The notes under the pieces were generated by a model. That model was not told the DNA's origin, ran no database searches, and worked only from the letters and a program-made list of their open reading frames with translations. From the NCBI GenBank assembly GCA_020851635.1, contig JADZCJ010000084.1, positions 1 through 64,000 of the forward strand: DNA of 64,000 bases, written 5' to 3'. This DNA is from Anaerolineae bacterium (GTDB lineage Bacteria; Chloroflexota; Anaerolineae; UBA4142; SHND01). The translations under genes were made by a program, and so were the position numbers. Positions 17,546 to 26,037 of this stretch are shown here, one piece after another. Every line of letters starts with the position of its first letter. The stretch's first letter is position 1.

Positions 17546-18507
17546 CGCGCAATCTCTTTGGCAATTGCGGACAGGCGTTCGAACAGCTGCCCCTCGATGG
17601 GCATGTGATACACCTGACCGATAACCTGAGTCCAACCATATAGAAAATAAAGCCAGCCATCCTCGACACGGACACCGCGCGTTTCCCTCTGACGCTCCGC
17701 CTGGCGCATAAAGTCAAGCTCGCCGCGATAGTTCAATTCCCACGCGACACTGTTCAGGGGGAACTGACCGTCATCCGTAATCGGCGAGCCGGGGAGGTCT
17801 TTGCCCATGCCCGTCGCGTTGATGATGATACTCGCAGGCGGCATCTGCGCCATGATGACATCATTCTGTGACGGCGCGCCGTTCAAAATGTATTCGAAGC
17901 GAATGTCCGTCGCGAGGGCGCCAAGCATTGTTCTCAACCGGTCGAGACTCGACTGCGAGCGTCCTACGGCGACAAAGCGGCGGGGGCGATCACCCGCAGC
18001 GGTCTTGTTGATGAGGTGGAGCGCAATCGCCGTGGTCGAGCCGCCCGGTCCAAAAGAGAGCACCTCGGCGCCGGTGCGCGCGAAATAATCCTTGCCGATC
18101 ACCGCATCAAGACTCGAACCCGCCGTGATGGGGTCTTTGGCGTGCCCTTGCAGACGACCGTCCAGTTTGGAGATGGAAGAAACCTCGCCGCAGATTTTTG
18201 CATAGGGGTCGAGGTCATCGAACAAGTCATGCGCCGCTTCATACAGACTTATTTTGTGCGCGGTGACGAGCGCGCCGAGCGAGTTGGGATCGCCCTTGAT
18301 CTGTGCGACCACTTGCCGGTACGCTTCTGTCGAGTCGTGCAGTTTCAGGTCTATGCCCTGGATGACAACGCGCGGGTGTCCCAACTCTTGCGTCCAGCGC
18401 GGGAAAATTTTCATGATGGACGATTTTGTCGTCGTCACGCCGACAAAGTAAAAAGTCGGCTGTTGTCTTTGCTCGATTGGATAATCTCGGATGGGATTTT
18501 CGCTCAT
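17542..18507 (-). CDS. Shikimate dehydrogenase-like oxidoreductase
   Basis: A 321-residue protein of the AroE/quinate dehydrogenase fold. The catalytic lysine is in VTAHKISLYE. The Rossmann half has LSFGPGGSTTAIALHL and the INATGMGKDLPGSP motif typical of this family. It is longer than AroE (about 270 residues) and lacks other shikimate genes around it. Within a sugar/polyol cluster it is more likely to oxidise or reduce a cyclic or linear polyol, such as a quinate- or inositol-like compound, than to make shikimate. The ATG at 18507 is where homology begins. The end overlaps the kinase start by four bases. Confidence 0.75.
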   Translation of the reverse strand: MSENPIRDYPIEQRQQPTFYFVGVTTTKSSIMKIFPRWTQELGHPRVVIQGIDLKLHDSTEAYRQVVAQIKGDPNSLGALVTAHKISLYEAAHDLFDDLDPYAKICGEVSSISKLDGRLQGHAKDPITAGSSLDAVIGKDYFARTGAEVLSFGPGGSTTAIALHLINKTAAGDRPRRFVAVGRSQSSLDRLRTMLGALATDIRFEYILNGAPSQNDVIMAQMPPASIIINATGMGKDLPGSPITDDGQFPLNSVAWELNYRGELDFMRQAERQRETRGVRVEDGWLYFLYGWTQVIGQVYHMPIEGQLFERLSAIAKEIAR

Positions 18508-18539
18508 GGAAGGATTTGTTAAATTAGAAGGAATTTGCT

Positions 18540-19526
18540 CTAGTTGATGACGGGCAGGGGCACGGGAAATTGCGGCGGCTCGCCTCTCAACACGGCGAGA
18601 CAGTCGCGGACCGCCCCCCACCCCATCGCATCAATCGCGCCATCGGTGTGCGCCCCCGCGTGGGGAGTCAAGAGCACCTGGGGCAGGTTGAGCAAGGGAT
18701 GGTCGGGGGGGGGTGGTTCTTGCGAAAAAGTGTCGAGCGCCGCGCCGCGAAGATGCCCGGATTCCAATGCTTGCAACAACGCCGCTTCGTCAATGAGCTC
18801 GCCGCGCGCCGTGTTGACCAGAAACGCGCCGCGTTTCATCGCGGACAGAAACGCCGCGTCCACCATGCCGCGCGTGGCAGGGAGCAGAGGGACATGCAGG
18901 GAAAGAAAATCCGCGCGTGAGAGGACCACTTTTGGCGACGCCAGCTCAATGTCGTGCTCTTGCGCAAATACCACATCCGCAGCCGGGTCGTGCGCGATGA
19001 GGACGCATCCGAACGCGCGCAATCGAGTCGCGACATGTCTGCCCACCGCACCCAGCCCGAAAAGCCCCACAGTCTTGCCCGACAGCGTAACGCCGGTCCT
19101 GCGGGGCCAATTGCCCGCCCGCGTCTCGCCGACCAGATCGGGAATCGAGCGCGCGAGGGCGAGCATGAGACCAATGGTCAGTTCCGCAACCGAGAGGGCG
19201 TTCGCGAGCGGTGTATTTGTGACGATGATTCCGTGCGTCGCTGCCGCCGCGAGGTCCACACTGTCCACACCGACACCATAGCGCGCAATGACGCGGAGTT
19301 TATCGGCGTCCCGGAGCGCGGCGGCGTCAATCTCATCCAGCCCCGCGATGTAGCCATCACAGCCCGGCAATAGTTTCTGAAGTTGATGGGACTTGAGAGG
19401 GCGCCCAAAGGGATTATAAATGACCTCCCCGACTGCGGCTTGCAACTCGGTGCGGACGCGGGAGTCACCCCTACCAAATGAAGTCGGAGTAACGAGCACG
19501 CGGCAGGCGCCCAGGTCCACCATCAA
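18540..19526 (-). CDS. D-2-hydroxyacid dehydrogenase (NAD-dependent)
   Basis: A 328-residue member of the phosphoglycerate/glyoxylate/hydroxypyruvate reductase family. The NAD loop is GLFGLGAVGRHVA. The catalytic residues are visible as Arg in NTARGELID, Glu in FSQEPPPP and His in LTPHAGAHT. There is no C-terminal ACT domain. In this cluster it could reduce a 2-keto acid such as hydroxypyruvate or a 2-keto-aldonate. Its start overlaps the cupin isomerase stop by four bases. Upstream and downstream genes are co-directional and nearly contiguous. Confidence 0.87.
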   Translation of the reverse strand: MMVDLGACRVLVTPTSFGRGDSRVRTELQAAVGEVIYNPFGRPLKSHQLQKLLPGCDGYIAGLDEIDAAALRDADKLRVIARYGVGVDSVDLAAAATHGIIVTNTPLANALSVAELTIGLMLALARSIPDLVGETRAGNWPRRTGVTLSGKTVGLFGLGAVGRHVATRLRAFGCVLIAHDPAADVVFAQEHDIELASPKVVLSRADFLSLHVPLLPATRGMVDAAFLSAMKRGAFLVNTARGELIDEAALLQALESGHLRGAALDTFSQEPPPPDHPLLNLPQVLLTPHAGAHTDGAIDAMGWGAVRDCLAVLRGEPPQFPVPLPVIN

Positions 19527-20110
19527 TCCACCTTTTCAAGATGCCAGCGCGGATTATCAATAATCACCGGTTTCGCTTGCCGCTCGACCACAAGTTTCCG
19601 CATACCCTGTCTTTCGATTGTGCCATAGTCGTGTCCTGCGTTGGCAGGATAAATGAACAGGGTGACGAGGTCCTCGACCGCGCTCGTATTGACCGAACGA
19701 TGCGCCCAGAGCGGGGGAACATAGAGTACCCGCCCGGGGCGCAGTTCCTCAACAGCCCATTCGCCTTCAGAGGTCTCCATGACCATGACCCCCTCGCCCT
19801 GCAGACAGTGATACACTTCTGCGGTATCGCGCACGGTATGAAAATGCCCCTTGGTCATATAGTATTCGTCGCCGACCTTGCCGGGATGCACCACCGACAA
19901 GCCAAAATACATTTCGCCCGGCAACTCGGGGCGTCGGAGCTCGTATACCTGATACAAGACCGGGTCATTGTCGCGCAACAACGCATCACACGCGCGCCGA
20001 TCTTGATACTGTTCCCGCATGGACGACAAGGTGCGGACGATGTGATTGTCGTACACCGAGAGCGTTGCGTCGGGCAGGCGGATCCCCGCCAGGAAGGGAG
20101 TTTGTCGCAT
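19523..20110 (-). CDS. pgiA: Cupin-type glucose-6-phosphate isomerase
   Basis: A 195-residue cupin phosphoglucose isomerase of the archaeal kind, which interconverts glucose 6-phosphate and fructose 6-phosphate with a metal ion. The metal ligands His89, His91, Glu98 and His137 (KGHFHTVRDTAEVYH and PLWAHR) sit at almost the same positions as in the Pyrococcus enzyme (88, 90, 97, 136). The ATG at 20110 gives a protein of the typical size. Being in a polyol/sugar cluster, it may act on a related phosphosugar. It follows the aldo/keto reductase gene by four bases. The family is rare in bacteria, so lateral transfer is possible. Confidence 0.88.
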   Translation of the reverse strand: MRQTPFLAGIRLPDATLSVYDNHIVRTLSSMREQYQDRRACDALLRDNDPVLYQVYELRRPELPGEMYFGLSVVHPGKVGDEYYMTKGHFHTVRDTAEVYHCLQGEGVMVMETSEGEWAVEELRPGRVLYVPPLWAHRSVNTSAVEDLVTLFIYPANAGHDYGTIERQGMRKLVVERQAKPVIIDNPRWHLEKVD

Positions 20111-20114
20111 ACGG

Positions 20115-21122
20115 TCACGTTCTCTTGCGAGTATATCGCGCGATAAAATTGTATGGCGAGGGGAGTGGAATCGCGCTCGCGGCGTCGAGTCGGGCAAGTT
20201 CTTGCGTCGTCAGCGTCCATTCGGTACTTGCCAGATTATCCCTGAGCTGCTCCAGTTTGCGTGCGCCGATGATGGGAGCAGTCACGCCCGACTGCTGGCG
20301 AACCCAATTCAGAGCGACCTGGGCGCACGACTTGTTTCGCGCGTCGGCAATCTCCCACAACGCATCAAGGGTGCGCCAGGTGAGTTCGCTCTCGCGCTGT
20401 TCCGGAAGGTCGTCCCAGCGGTCAGCGCGCCCGACGCGGCTGTCCGGGGGCGGTGGTTCGCCCCGACGATATTTGCCACTCAACCAACCGCCCGCCAGAG
20501 GAGACCAGGGGATCACGCCGATGCCTTGCTCGCGGCAGACCGGGAAAAGTTCCCATTCTGTGCTACGAACGAGCAAACTGTATTCGGGCTGGAGACAGTC
20601 AATGCGCGCCCAATGGTGTTTGTCGGCGAGCATGTTTGCGCGCACGAGGTCCGAGCCGGTCCAGTTGGATGCGCCGACATAACGAACCTTGCCCGCGGTG
20701 ACGAGGTCATCCATGGCGCGGAGCGATTCTTCCAACGGAGTCGAGGCGTCCCAGCAGTGGGTCTGGTACAAGTCAATATAATCGGTCCGAAGACGCTTGA
20801 GACTCTTGTCAATCTGGTCAAAGATATGTTTGCGCGACAGACCGGCGTCATTTGGTCCCTTGTCATCTGCCGAGAAAAAGACTTTGCTGGCAATCACATA
20901 GCGATGGCGGCTGCCGCGACTCGCGAGCCAGCTCCCCAGAATGCGTTCGGATTCTCCGTCATTATAGGTATTGGAGGTATCCAAAAAGTTGCCGCCATGA
21001 TCCACAAAGCAATCCGCGAGGGCATGTGCGGCGGTCTCGTCAGCGCCCCAACCAAAGGTCTGGCAGCCCAGCATGATCTCTGAAACTTTTAATCCGGTCC
21101 GTCCCAAATACCGATATTCCAC
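20115..21122 (-). CDS. Aldo/keto reductase
   Basis: A 335-residue AKR-superfamily NAD(P)H oxidoreductase. The catalytic tetrad is visible: Asp48, Tyr53, Lys80 and His122 (NFLDTSNTYNDGESE, IASK, LYQTHCWD). The C-terminal cofactor-binding region PIIGARKLEQL is present. The pattern is like YajO/IolS/MocA-type sugar reductases. It is the first catabolic gene after the ABC permeases (118-bp gap) and could oxidise the imported sugar to a lactone, which would feed the PTE-family lactonase. The start ATG is clear. Confidence 0.9.
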   Translation of the reverse strand: MEYRYLGRTGLKVSEIMLGCQTFGWGADETAAHALADCFVDHGGNFLDTSNTYNDGESERILGSWLASRGSRHRYVIASKVFFSADDKGPNDAGLSRKHIFDQIDKSLKRLRTDYIDLYQTHCWDASTPLEESLRAMDDLVTAGKVRYVGASNWTGSDLVRANMLADKHHWARIDCLQPEYSLLVRSTEWELFPVCREQGIGVIPWSPLAGGWLSGKYRRGEPPPPDSRVGRADRWDDLPEQRESELTWRTLDALWEIADARNKSCAQVALNWVRQQSGVTAPIIGARKLEQLRDNLASTEWTLTTQELARLDAASAIPLPSPYNFIARYTRKRT

Positions 21123-21239
21123 AGGCGTTTCCTCGTATCGTTCAAGTTATCGCAAAATAAAAGGCGAGGCGGGTTTTGCCATCAACTGCGGCTTGGCTTG
21201 CCATAATCCAAAAGCCGACAGCCATACCGGGCAAGTTTC

Positions 21240-22121
21240 TTATTTGATGGCGCCCACCACCAGCCCGCGCGTGATATAGCGCTCGACAAACAAAGTGATG
21301 AGAATCATCGGCGCGATCGAGAGCAACGACAGCGCCGAGAGATACCACCACTGGGGACCATAGGACTGAGTCCCTTCACCCGCGATAAACATTGGCAGGG
21401 TGCTGGCCCGGCTAAAGGTGAGCATCAGCGAAAAGAGATAATCGTTCCACGTAAAGACCAGACAAAAGAGAAAGGTCGCGATGAATCCCGGCGCGGCGAG
21501 CGGCAAGACAATATGACGGAACGCCTGGAACCGGTTTGCGCCGTCAATGAGCGCGCTTTCTTCCAGATCAACGGGCAAGCCCTGAAAAAAGTCGCGCATG
21601 ATCCACACCGCAAAAGGCATGTTAAAGACCGTGTATGCCAGAATCATGCCTTGATGGGTGTCAATCAGACTGAGGACGCGGAACATGATCAGGTAAGGAA
21701 TGATTACGACAACGGCGGGCAACATGCGCTGGGAGATAACATAAAAGGCAATGTCGTTGTTCCGCCAGTTGAGAATGGGCCAATGATAATGAAAGCGCGT
21801 GAGACCATAGCCCGCCATACCGCCGAGCAGCACGGCGATTGCCGAACTGGTCGTCGCCAGAATGAAACTGTTTATCCAACTGCGATAGACCGCAGCGGAG
21901 GTGGGACCCGTCAACAAGAAATTCCACGCATTCAGAGTCGGTTGAAAGTCAACCCACGGAATATATTTGGGTCCCTGAAAGACGGCGATGGGCAGTTTGA
22001 TCGAGGTGATCACGACCCAGTAGATGGGGAACAAGCAGATGAGCGTCCACAGGACCAAGAGGGAATACGTAATGACCTGTTTGATGCTGTGGGTCTGGCG
22101 CATGGTCAATTGCATCGTCAT
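21240..22121 (-). CDS. Carbohydrate ABC transporter permease (MalG type)
   Basis: A 293-residue inner-membrane permease of the MalG/UgpE/LacG type with about six membrane helices. The cytoplasmic EAA loop that docks the ATPase reads EESALIDGANRFQAFRHIVL P. It follows the partner permease gene by three bases. With the solute-binding lipoprotein and the partner permease it forms a CUT1-type sugar importer. No ATPase gene is present in the window, so the system must borrow a shared MsmK/MalK-type ATPase. Confidence 0.93.
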   Translation of the reverse strand: MTMQLTMRQTHSIKQVITYSLLVLWTLICLFPIYWVVITSIKLPIAVFQGPKYIPWVDFQPTLNAWNFLLTGPTSAAVYRSWINSFILATTSSAIAVLLGGMAGYGLTRFHYHWPILNWRNNDIAFYVISQRMLPAVVVIIPYLIMFRVLSLIDTHQGMILAYTVFNMPFAVWIMRDFFQGLPVDLEESALIDGANRFQAFRHIVLPLAAPGFIATFLFCLVFTWNDYLFSLMLTFSRASTLPMFIAGEGTQSYGPQWWYLSALSLLSIAPMILITLFVERYITRGLVVGAIK

Positions 22122-22124
22122 ACC

Positions 22125-23069
22125 TCAATCTTCTGCCTGAGCGGCGCGGCGCGTTGTGTTGATGAAAAGAGTGGTAAAAATGATCACCATGACGAGCAGT
22201 GAATAGGCGAGGGCGGAGGCGTAGCCGAGGTTGCCATTCTTCATGCCCACCGTATACGCGTACATCGTCACGGTTTCGGTCGCCGTCCCGGGACCACCGC
22301 CGGTCATGACCATCACGATATCAAAGAGCTTGAACGCTTCGAGCGCGCGAATCACGATGACGGTGATAGAGACGGGCGCCAGCATGGGAAAGGTAATGTG
22401 TCGAAAGATGTACCATTCCCCGGCGCCATCCACACGCGCGCTCTCGAACACCTCAGGCGGCAGCGCCTGGAGCCCCGCCAGGAGGACGATAATCATGAAT
22501 GGCACCCACTCCCAGGTATCGAGCAGAATCAAAGAGGGGAGCGCCATCGTCGGGTTGCTCAACCAGGGGATGTTCGGAAGACCGACACGCTGGAGGAGGT
22601 CGTTGATCGGACCCTGGCTCTCGTTGAAAAGCATCCGCCCGACATATCCGACCGCCGCCGGGGTCAACATCATCGGGATCAAGAACGCCACACGAAAAAA
22701 CCGACGCCCTTTAATGTCCTGGTTGAGCAGCAGCGCAAGCGCCAATCCCAAAAAGTACTGGAGAGTCACAGACGCCAGCACAAAAATCACTGTCACCCGT
22801 GCTGTATTCCAAAAGCGCGTGTCATTAAAGAGCGTCACAAAATTTTGCAGTCCGGCAAACCGAATGCCACCTTCGAGGCGACTGAGGTCCCAACTCAGAA
22901 AAACGAGGGCAAAGGAAAAGAGCAGGGGGAAAACTGACAGCCCGAGGATCAAGAGGACCGTCGGCATGAGAAAGGCGTAACTCGCCGCGCGGTCTCTTTT
23001 GGGCGTCACCTTGTGCAGGGTTGGACGTGGAGCAGCCGTGCCGGCTGCGGTGCTGGCGGCGTTTGCCAT
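22125..23069 (-). CDS. Carbohydrate ABC transporter permease (MalF/UgpA type)
   Basis: A 314-residue inner-membrane permease with six helices after a 40-residue cytosolic N-terminus that is rich in Ala/Thr. The EAA loop reads FESARVDGAGEWYIFRHI. It pairs with the MalG-type permease just downstream. Two long hairpin elements lie between it and the binding-protein gene, a position where hairpins often set unequal expression of binding protein and permease. Confidence 0.93.
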   Translation of the reverse strand: MANAASTAAGTAAPRPTLHKVTPKRDRAASYAFLMPTVLLILGLSVFPLLFSFALVFLSWDLSRLEGGIRFAGLQNFVTLFNDTRFWNTARVTVIFVLASVTLQYFLGLALALLLNQDIKGRRFFRVAFLIPMMLTPAAVGYVGRMLFNESQGPINDLLQRVGLPNIPWLSNPTMALPSLILLDTWEWVPFMIIVLLAGLQALPPEVFESARVDGAGEWYIFRHITFPMLAPVSITVIVIRALEAFKLFDIVMVMTGGGPGTATETVTMYAYTVGMKNGNLGYASALAYSLLVMVIIFTTLFINTTRRAAQAED

Positions 23070-23082
23070 GAGCGTCTATCCG

Positions 23083-23191
23083 TAGCGCAACAGCATGAGA
23101 TTGCGGCGATGAATTTTTCCGCGTCGTGTCCCGTGTATGATGGGTCGCGCGACATCACCGAATCCGGCAATTGCCTCATGCTGTTGCACTA
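23083..23191. repeat. Long inverted-repeat element, copy 1
   Basis: A 109-bp element whose ends pair: TAGCGCAACAGCATGAG at the left and CTCATGCTGTTGCACTA at the right (one mismatch). The next inner block pairs ATTGC with GCAAT, then CGGCGATG with CATCACCG, and the centre can pair again. The same outer block (T-A-G-Y-G-CAACA-C-ATG) and the inner ATTGCGG...GGCAATT occur in the elements at 31421-31542 and 38055-38145. It is a candidate MITE or structured intergenic element. No clear target-site duplication is seen. Confidence 0.8.
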
Positions 23192-23194
23192 TCC

Positions 23195-23295
23195 AGTTTG
23201 CATCCGAAAAGCCCTAAAACCCAGCTTTTCTTGGTGAGTATCCGCCTAAAAGAGTCGGATTCGCGGTTGTCCAGAACCCTTTTCGGATGCAAACT
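23195..23295. repeat. Long inverted repeat with 17-bp perfect ends
   Basis: AGTTTGCATCCGAAAAG (23195-23211) and its exact complement (23279-23295) bound a 67-bp centre. It starts four bases after copy 1 of the other long inverted-repeat element. Its ends differ from that family. It may be a separate small non-autonomous element, or an mRNA-stabilising hairpin between the binding-protein and permease genes. Confidence 0.8.
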
Positions 23296-23337
23296 ACCTG
23301 TCGAGTATTTTTGCTGATCGCAGTGATCAAACATTCA

Positions 23338-23367
23338 AAGGTGTGGACAGAGTCCCATCCACACCTT
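23338..23367 (-). terminator. Hairpin after the solute-binding protein gene
   Basis: AAGGTGTGGA (23338-23347) pairs with TCCACACCTT (23358-23367) with a 10-nt loop, about 14 bases after the stop of the binding-protein gene on the minus strand. The T-tract on the minus strand is weak (TTTGAATGTTT). It is likely a partial terminator or a 3' stabilising hairpin, which would lower permease expression relative to the binding protein. Confidence 0.55.
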
Positions 23368-23380
23368 GTCAAGACATTTT

Positions 23381-25027
23381 TTATTGTGCGGGAAGTCCCA
23401 GCATCTGACGATAGAGCTTTATCTGCTGGTCTCGTCCGAGGCGGTCGGTGATGGCATTCCATTGTTTTGCCACCTCGTCCAACGCCTCCTGGGAGCTCGT
23501 TTCACCTGCTACCGCGCGCGCCAACTGTGTGTCGAGCGCATCAAAGTACTCGGCTGCGCCCGTGATGCGGAGGTCAACCACCGCATTGGGGCTGTTGATC
23601 GTATCGCGGACGGCAGTGAGGTATTCTGTCGCCTGTTCCTCGCTCATGCCTGCGGCAACCCAGGGGGCGAGATCGTTCATGTCACTGTAAAAGTGCGGGT
23701 TGACACCGGAACCGGCTGTCGTGACCAGTTTGGCGCTCATGTTCTGACTGCCCATGAACGACAAGAAATCAAACGCACATTCCGGATTCTTGGTTGTTGC
23801 AGAGACACCACCGACCCAACCACCGAATGCCAGGAACGGCGCCTGATTGTATTGTTTGACCCACGCTTTGGTCTGCGAATCATAGTATTCGTCCACGCCC
23901 GGATGCGCTTGGGCGGACCACCCTTTTGTGACCACAGAAGAATTGGGGTCGGCTGACAGAGGACCTACATCACCCCAGTCAATTGCCAGGGCAAGTTTAC
24001 CCGCCGGAAATTCGCTCCGAATATTGCCCACATCCCAGTTCACGACGTCCGGGGGACCGACCGCGACCAGGGACGAGTAGAAATCCAGCGCCTTGACAAA
24101 GCCGGGGTTGTTGATGCGCGGTTCCATTGTCTCGGGGTCGAAAAAGTAAGCGGGATCGTTTGGCGCTTTGGCATACGGCGCGGCGATGCCGAGGTACGTC
24201 CAGTAGGATTGTGCTTTGCGCTTGAATGCCGTCCCGGCGCCATAGATCGTGTTGCCATCAATTTCTTTGCCGTTAAAGAACTCGGCAATGTCATGATACT
24301 GGTCCCAGGTCTTGATGGGCACGGGCAGGTCATAGCCGTATTTGGCTTTGAACTCTGCCATGTATGTGGGGTCAGTCAACAAGTCTTTGCGGAGATAGGT
24401 GTTGTGCGCATCGCCGTCATACGGTGTGCCATACACCTTGCCGCCCCACGACAGGATGCGATCGCGGTAGGTGGGAATCAGATACTGATAGCCCATCGCG
24501 TCCTGATTCGCTTGTGGGACTTCGAGGACATATCCTGCGCCCATGATATCGCCTGCCCAGTCGGAGGCATAGACGATAATGTCAAACGGGCTGGCGCCGG
24601 AGACATATCCGGCTCGAATCTTTTCAAAGAGGTCGCCAAAGGGGAACGTCTGCACTTCGACCGTCCCACCGGTCTTGGCGCTCCAGTCCTTCCAAAGGTT
24701 CTCCATCGGGCTTGCGATCTGGGGACCCGTTTGGGTGGCGACCACCAGATTGACGCCGTCACACTTGGCAGTGCCAATCCCGGCCGGGAAAAGGTTCGTG
24801 GGGTCTGCCTTGACATCAGCCACATCGCCAGCGGCAGGCGGCGCAGTGGTCGCAGCAGGGGCGCTGGTGGCGACAGGCGCGGTGGTGGGCGCAGGCGCGC
24901 TGGTCGCTGCCGGTGCGGTCGTGGGTGCAGGGGCGGGCGCGGGTGGCGCGCTCGCCGGAGCGGCGCACGCCGCGAGAAAAACCAAAACAGTCAGCACCGC
25001 AAAGGCGCTCAGTAGTTTTTTCTTCAT
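23381..25027 (-). CDS. Sugar ABC transporter solute-binding lipoprotein
   Basis: A 548-residue family-1 extracellular solute-binding protein. The signal peptide ends in the lipobox LAAC with Cys21 lipidated. A low-complexity Ala/Pro/Thr linker (about 22-65) spaces the domain from the membrane. The rest is the two-lobed MalE-like fold. The sequence is longer than average (420-450) because of inserts and the linker. With the two permeases it imports an unknown sugar or polyol. The start has GAGGAGAAG just upstream. The gene is the first of the transport block, next to the IclR regulator that probably controls it. Confidence 0.9.
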   Translation of the reverse strand: MKKKLLSAFAVLTVLVFLAACAAPASAPPAPAPAPTTAPAATSAPAPTTAPVATSAPAATTAPPAAGDVADVKADPTNLFPAGIGTAKCDGVNLVVATQTGPQIASPMENLWKDWSAKTGGTVEVQTFPFGDLFEKIRAGYVSGASPFDIIVYASDWAGDIMGAGYVLEVPQANQDAMGYQYLIPTYRDRILSWGGKVYGTPYDGDAHNTYLRKDLLTDPTYMAEFKAKYGYDLPVPIKTWDQYHDIAEFFNGKEIDGNTIYGAGTAFKRKAQSYWTYLGIAAPYAKAPNDPAYFFDPETMEPRINNPGFVKALDFYSSLVAVGPPDVVNWDVGNIRSEFPAGKLALAIDWGDVGPLSADPNSSVVTKGWSAQAHPGVDEYYDSQTKAWVKQYNQAPFLAFGGWVGGVSATTKNPECAFDFLSFMGSQNMSAKLVTTAGSGVNPHFYSDMNDLAPWVAAGMSEEQATEYLTAVRDTINSPNAVVDLRITGAAEYFDALDTQLARAVAGETSSQEALDEVAKQWNAITDRLGRDQQIKLYRQMLGLPAQ

Positions 25028-25176
25028 TCTTCTTCTCCTCGCGAATCTACAAACAGGGTTGAATCTCGATAGACGTACACTGCGATTTGGACGCCTGATA
25101 CCTCCTTTCGCCCGGGAGCGCGCTCAGAGTTACAAGAGAGCTCGCTCCGACAACGCGCCAACACATTCCTCAAAGG

Positions 25177-26004
25177 TCAACGCGAATACCCGAACCGCTT
25201 GGAGAGACGCAGGCCGACATCCCGCACAAGGGGTCCGAGCGCATGCTGCCGCGCTGAAGTCATGCGCGCAGCAGGTCCGGAAACACTAATCGCGCCAACG
25301 ACCCTGGCGCTGTAATCAAAGATTGGGGCGCCGATGCAACCGACGCCGATTTCATTCTCTTCCGAGTCAAAGGCGTATCCGCGGGTCCGAACTTTTGCCA
25401 GCTCTGTTTCGAGCGTATGCCGGGAGGTTATCGTGTTTGGCGTGCGGGGGACAAGCCCGGCGCGCACCACTTGATTCACCAGTTCGGGGTTTGAAAAGGC
25501 GAGCATGGCTTTGCCCAAGGCAGTGCAGTACATTGGCACTCTGGCTCCGATATACGAGAACATACGGAGCGAGCGCGGACTGTCCACCTTGGCAACATAG
25601 ATCACCTCTGTCCCCGCGGGGACAGCGAGATGGATGGTCTCGTGAGTTTGGTCGGCAAGTTCCTCGAGAAAGGCGCGACTCTGATTGTGCAAATCGTTTT
25701 GGTTGAGCGTAAAACCCGCGAGCTCGAGCATTTTCAAGCCGAGGTGAAAGTGGTCCCTGTCGTCGCGCTCTACTGCGCCGAGTCTCTCGAGCGTGACAAG
25801 ATAGCGGTGGGTGGTGCTTCGAGACATTCGGAGCTGTTTGGCAACATCGGTCAAACCAAGACCGACCGCGCCTTGAACGGAGAGGATATCGAGAAGCGAA
25901 AAGGCGCGCGCGACCGTGGTCGAGGTAGCATTCGGGTTGTTGTGTACTCGGATAGTCCCGCGACGTGCGGCTTTGGCTGGGGAAAGCTGCTTTTGCAGTC
26001 TCAT
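25177..26004 (-). CDS. IclR-family transcriptional regulator
   Basis: A 275-residue IclR regulator. Residues 30-90 are the winged helix-turn-helix (ARAFSLLDILS... LRMSRSTTHRYLVTLERLG). Residues 100-270 are the effector-binding GAF-like domain (including TEVIYVAKVDSPRSLRMFS and the GCIGAPIFDYSARVVGAISVSG end). It probably senses a metabolite of the sugar imported by the next genes. Its own promoter carries a perfect palindrome that is a good autoregulatory operator. The gap to the binding-protein gene is 149 bases, so that gene may also have its own promoter. Confidence 0.92.
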   Translation of the reverse strand: MRLQKQLSPAKAARRGTIRVHNNPNATSTTVARAFSLLDILSVQGAVGLGLTDVAKQLRMSRSTTHRYLVTLERLGAVERDDRDHFHLGLKMLELAGFTLNQNDLHNQSRAFLEELADQTHETIHLAVPAGTEVIYVAKVDSPRSLRMFSYIGARVPMYCTALGKAMLAFSNPELVNQVVRAGLVPRTPNTITSRHTLETELAKVRTRGYAFDSEENEIGVGCIGAPIFDYSARVVGAISVSGPAARMTSARQHALGPLVRDVGLRLSKRFGYSR

Positions 26005-26037
26005 CTTTGTTGGCGAAACGGCAAATGCGGAGAGCGA

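Noticed and set aside
25028-25176. Leader peptide in front of the binding-protein gene
   Set aside because: A short GTG frame overlaps the start, but the AGGAGG-like sequence is about 20 bases away, too far to be convincing.
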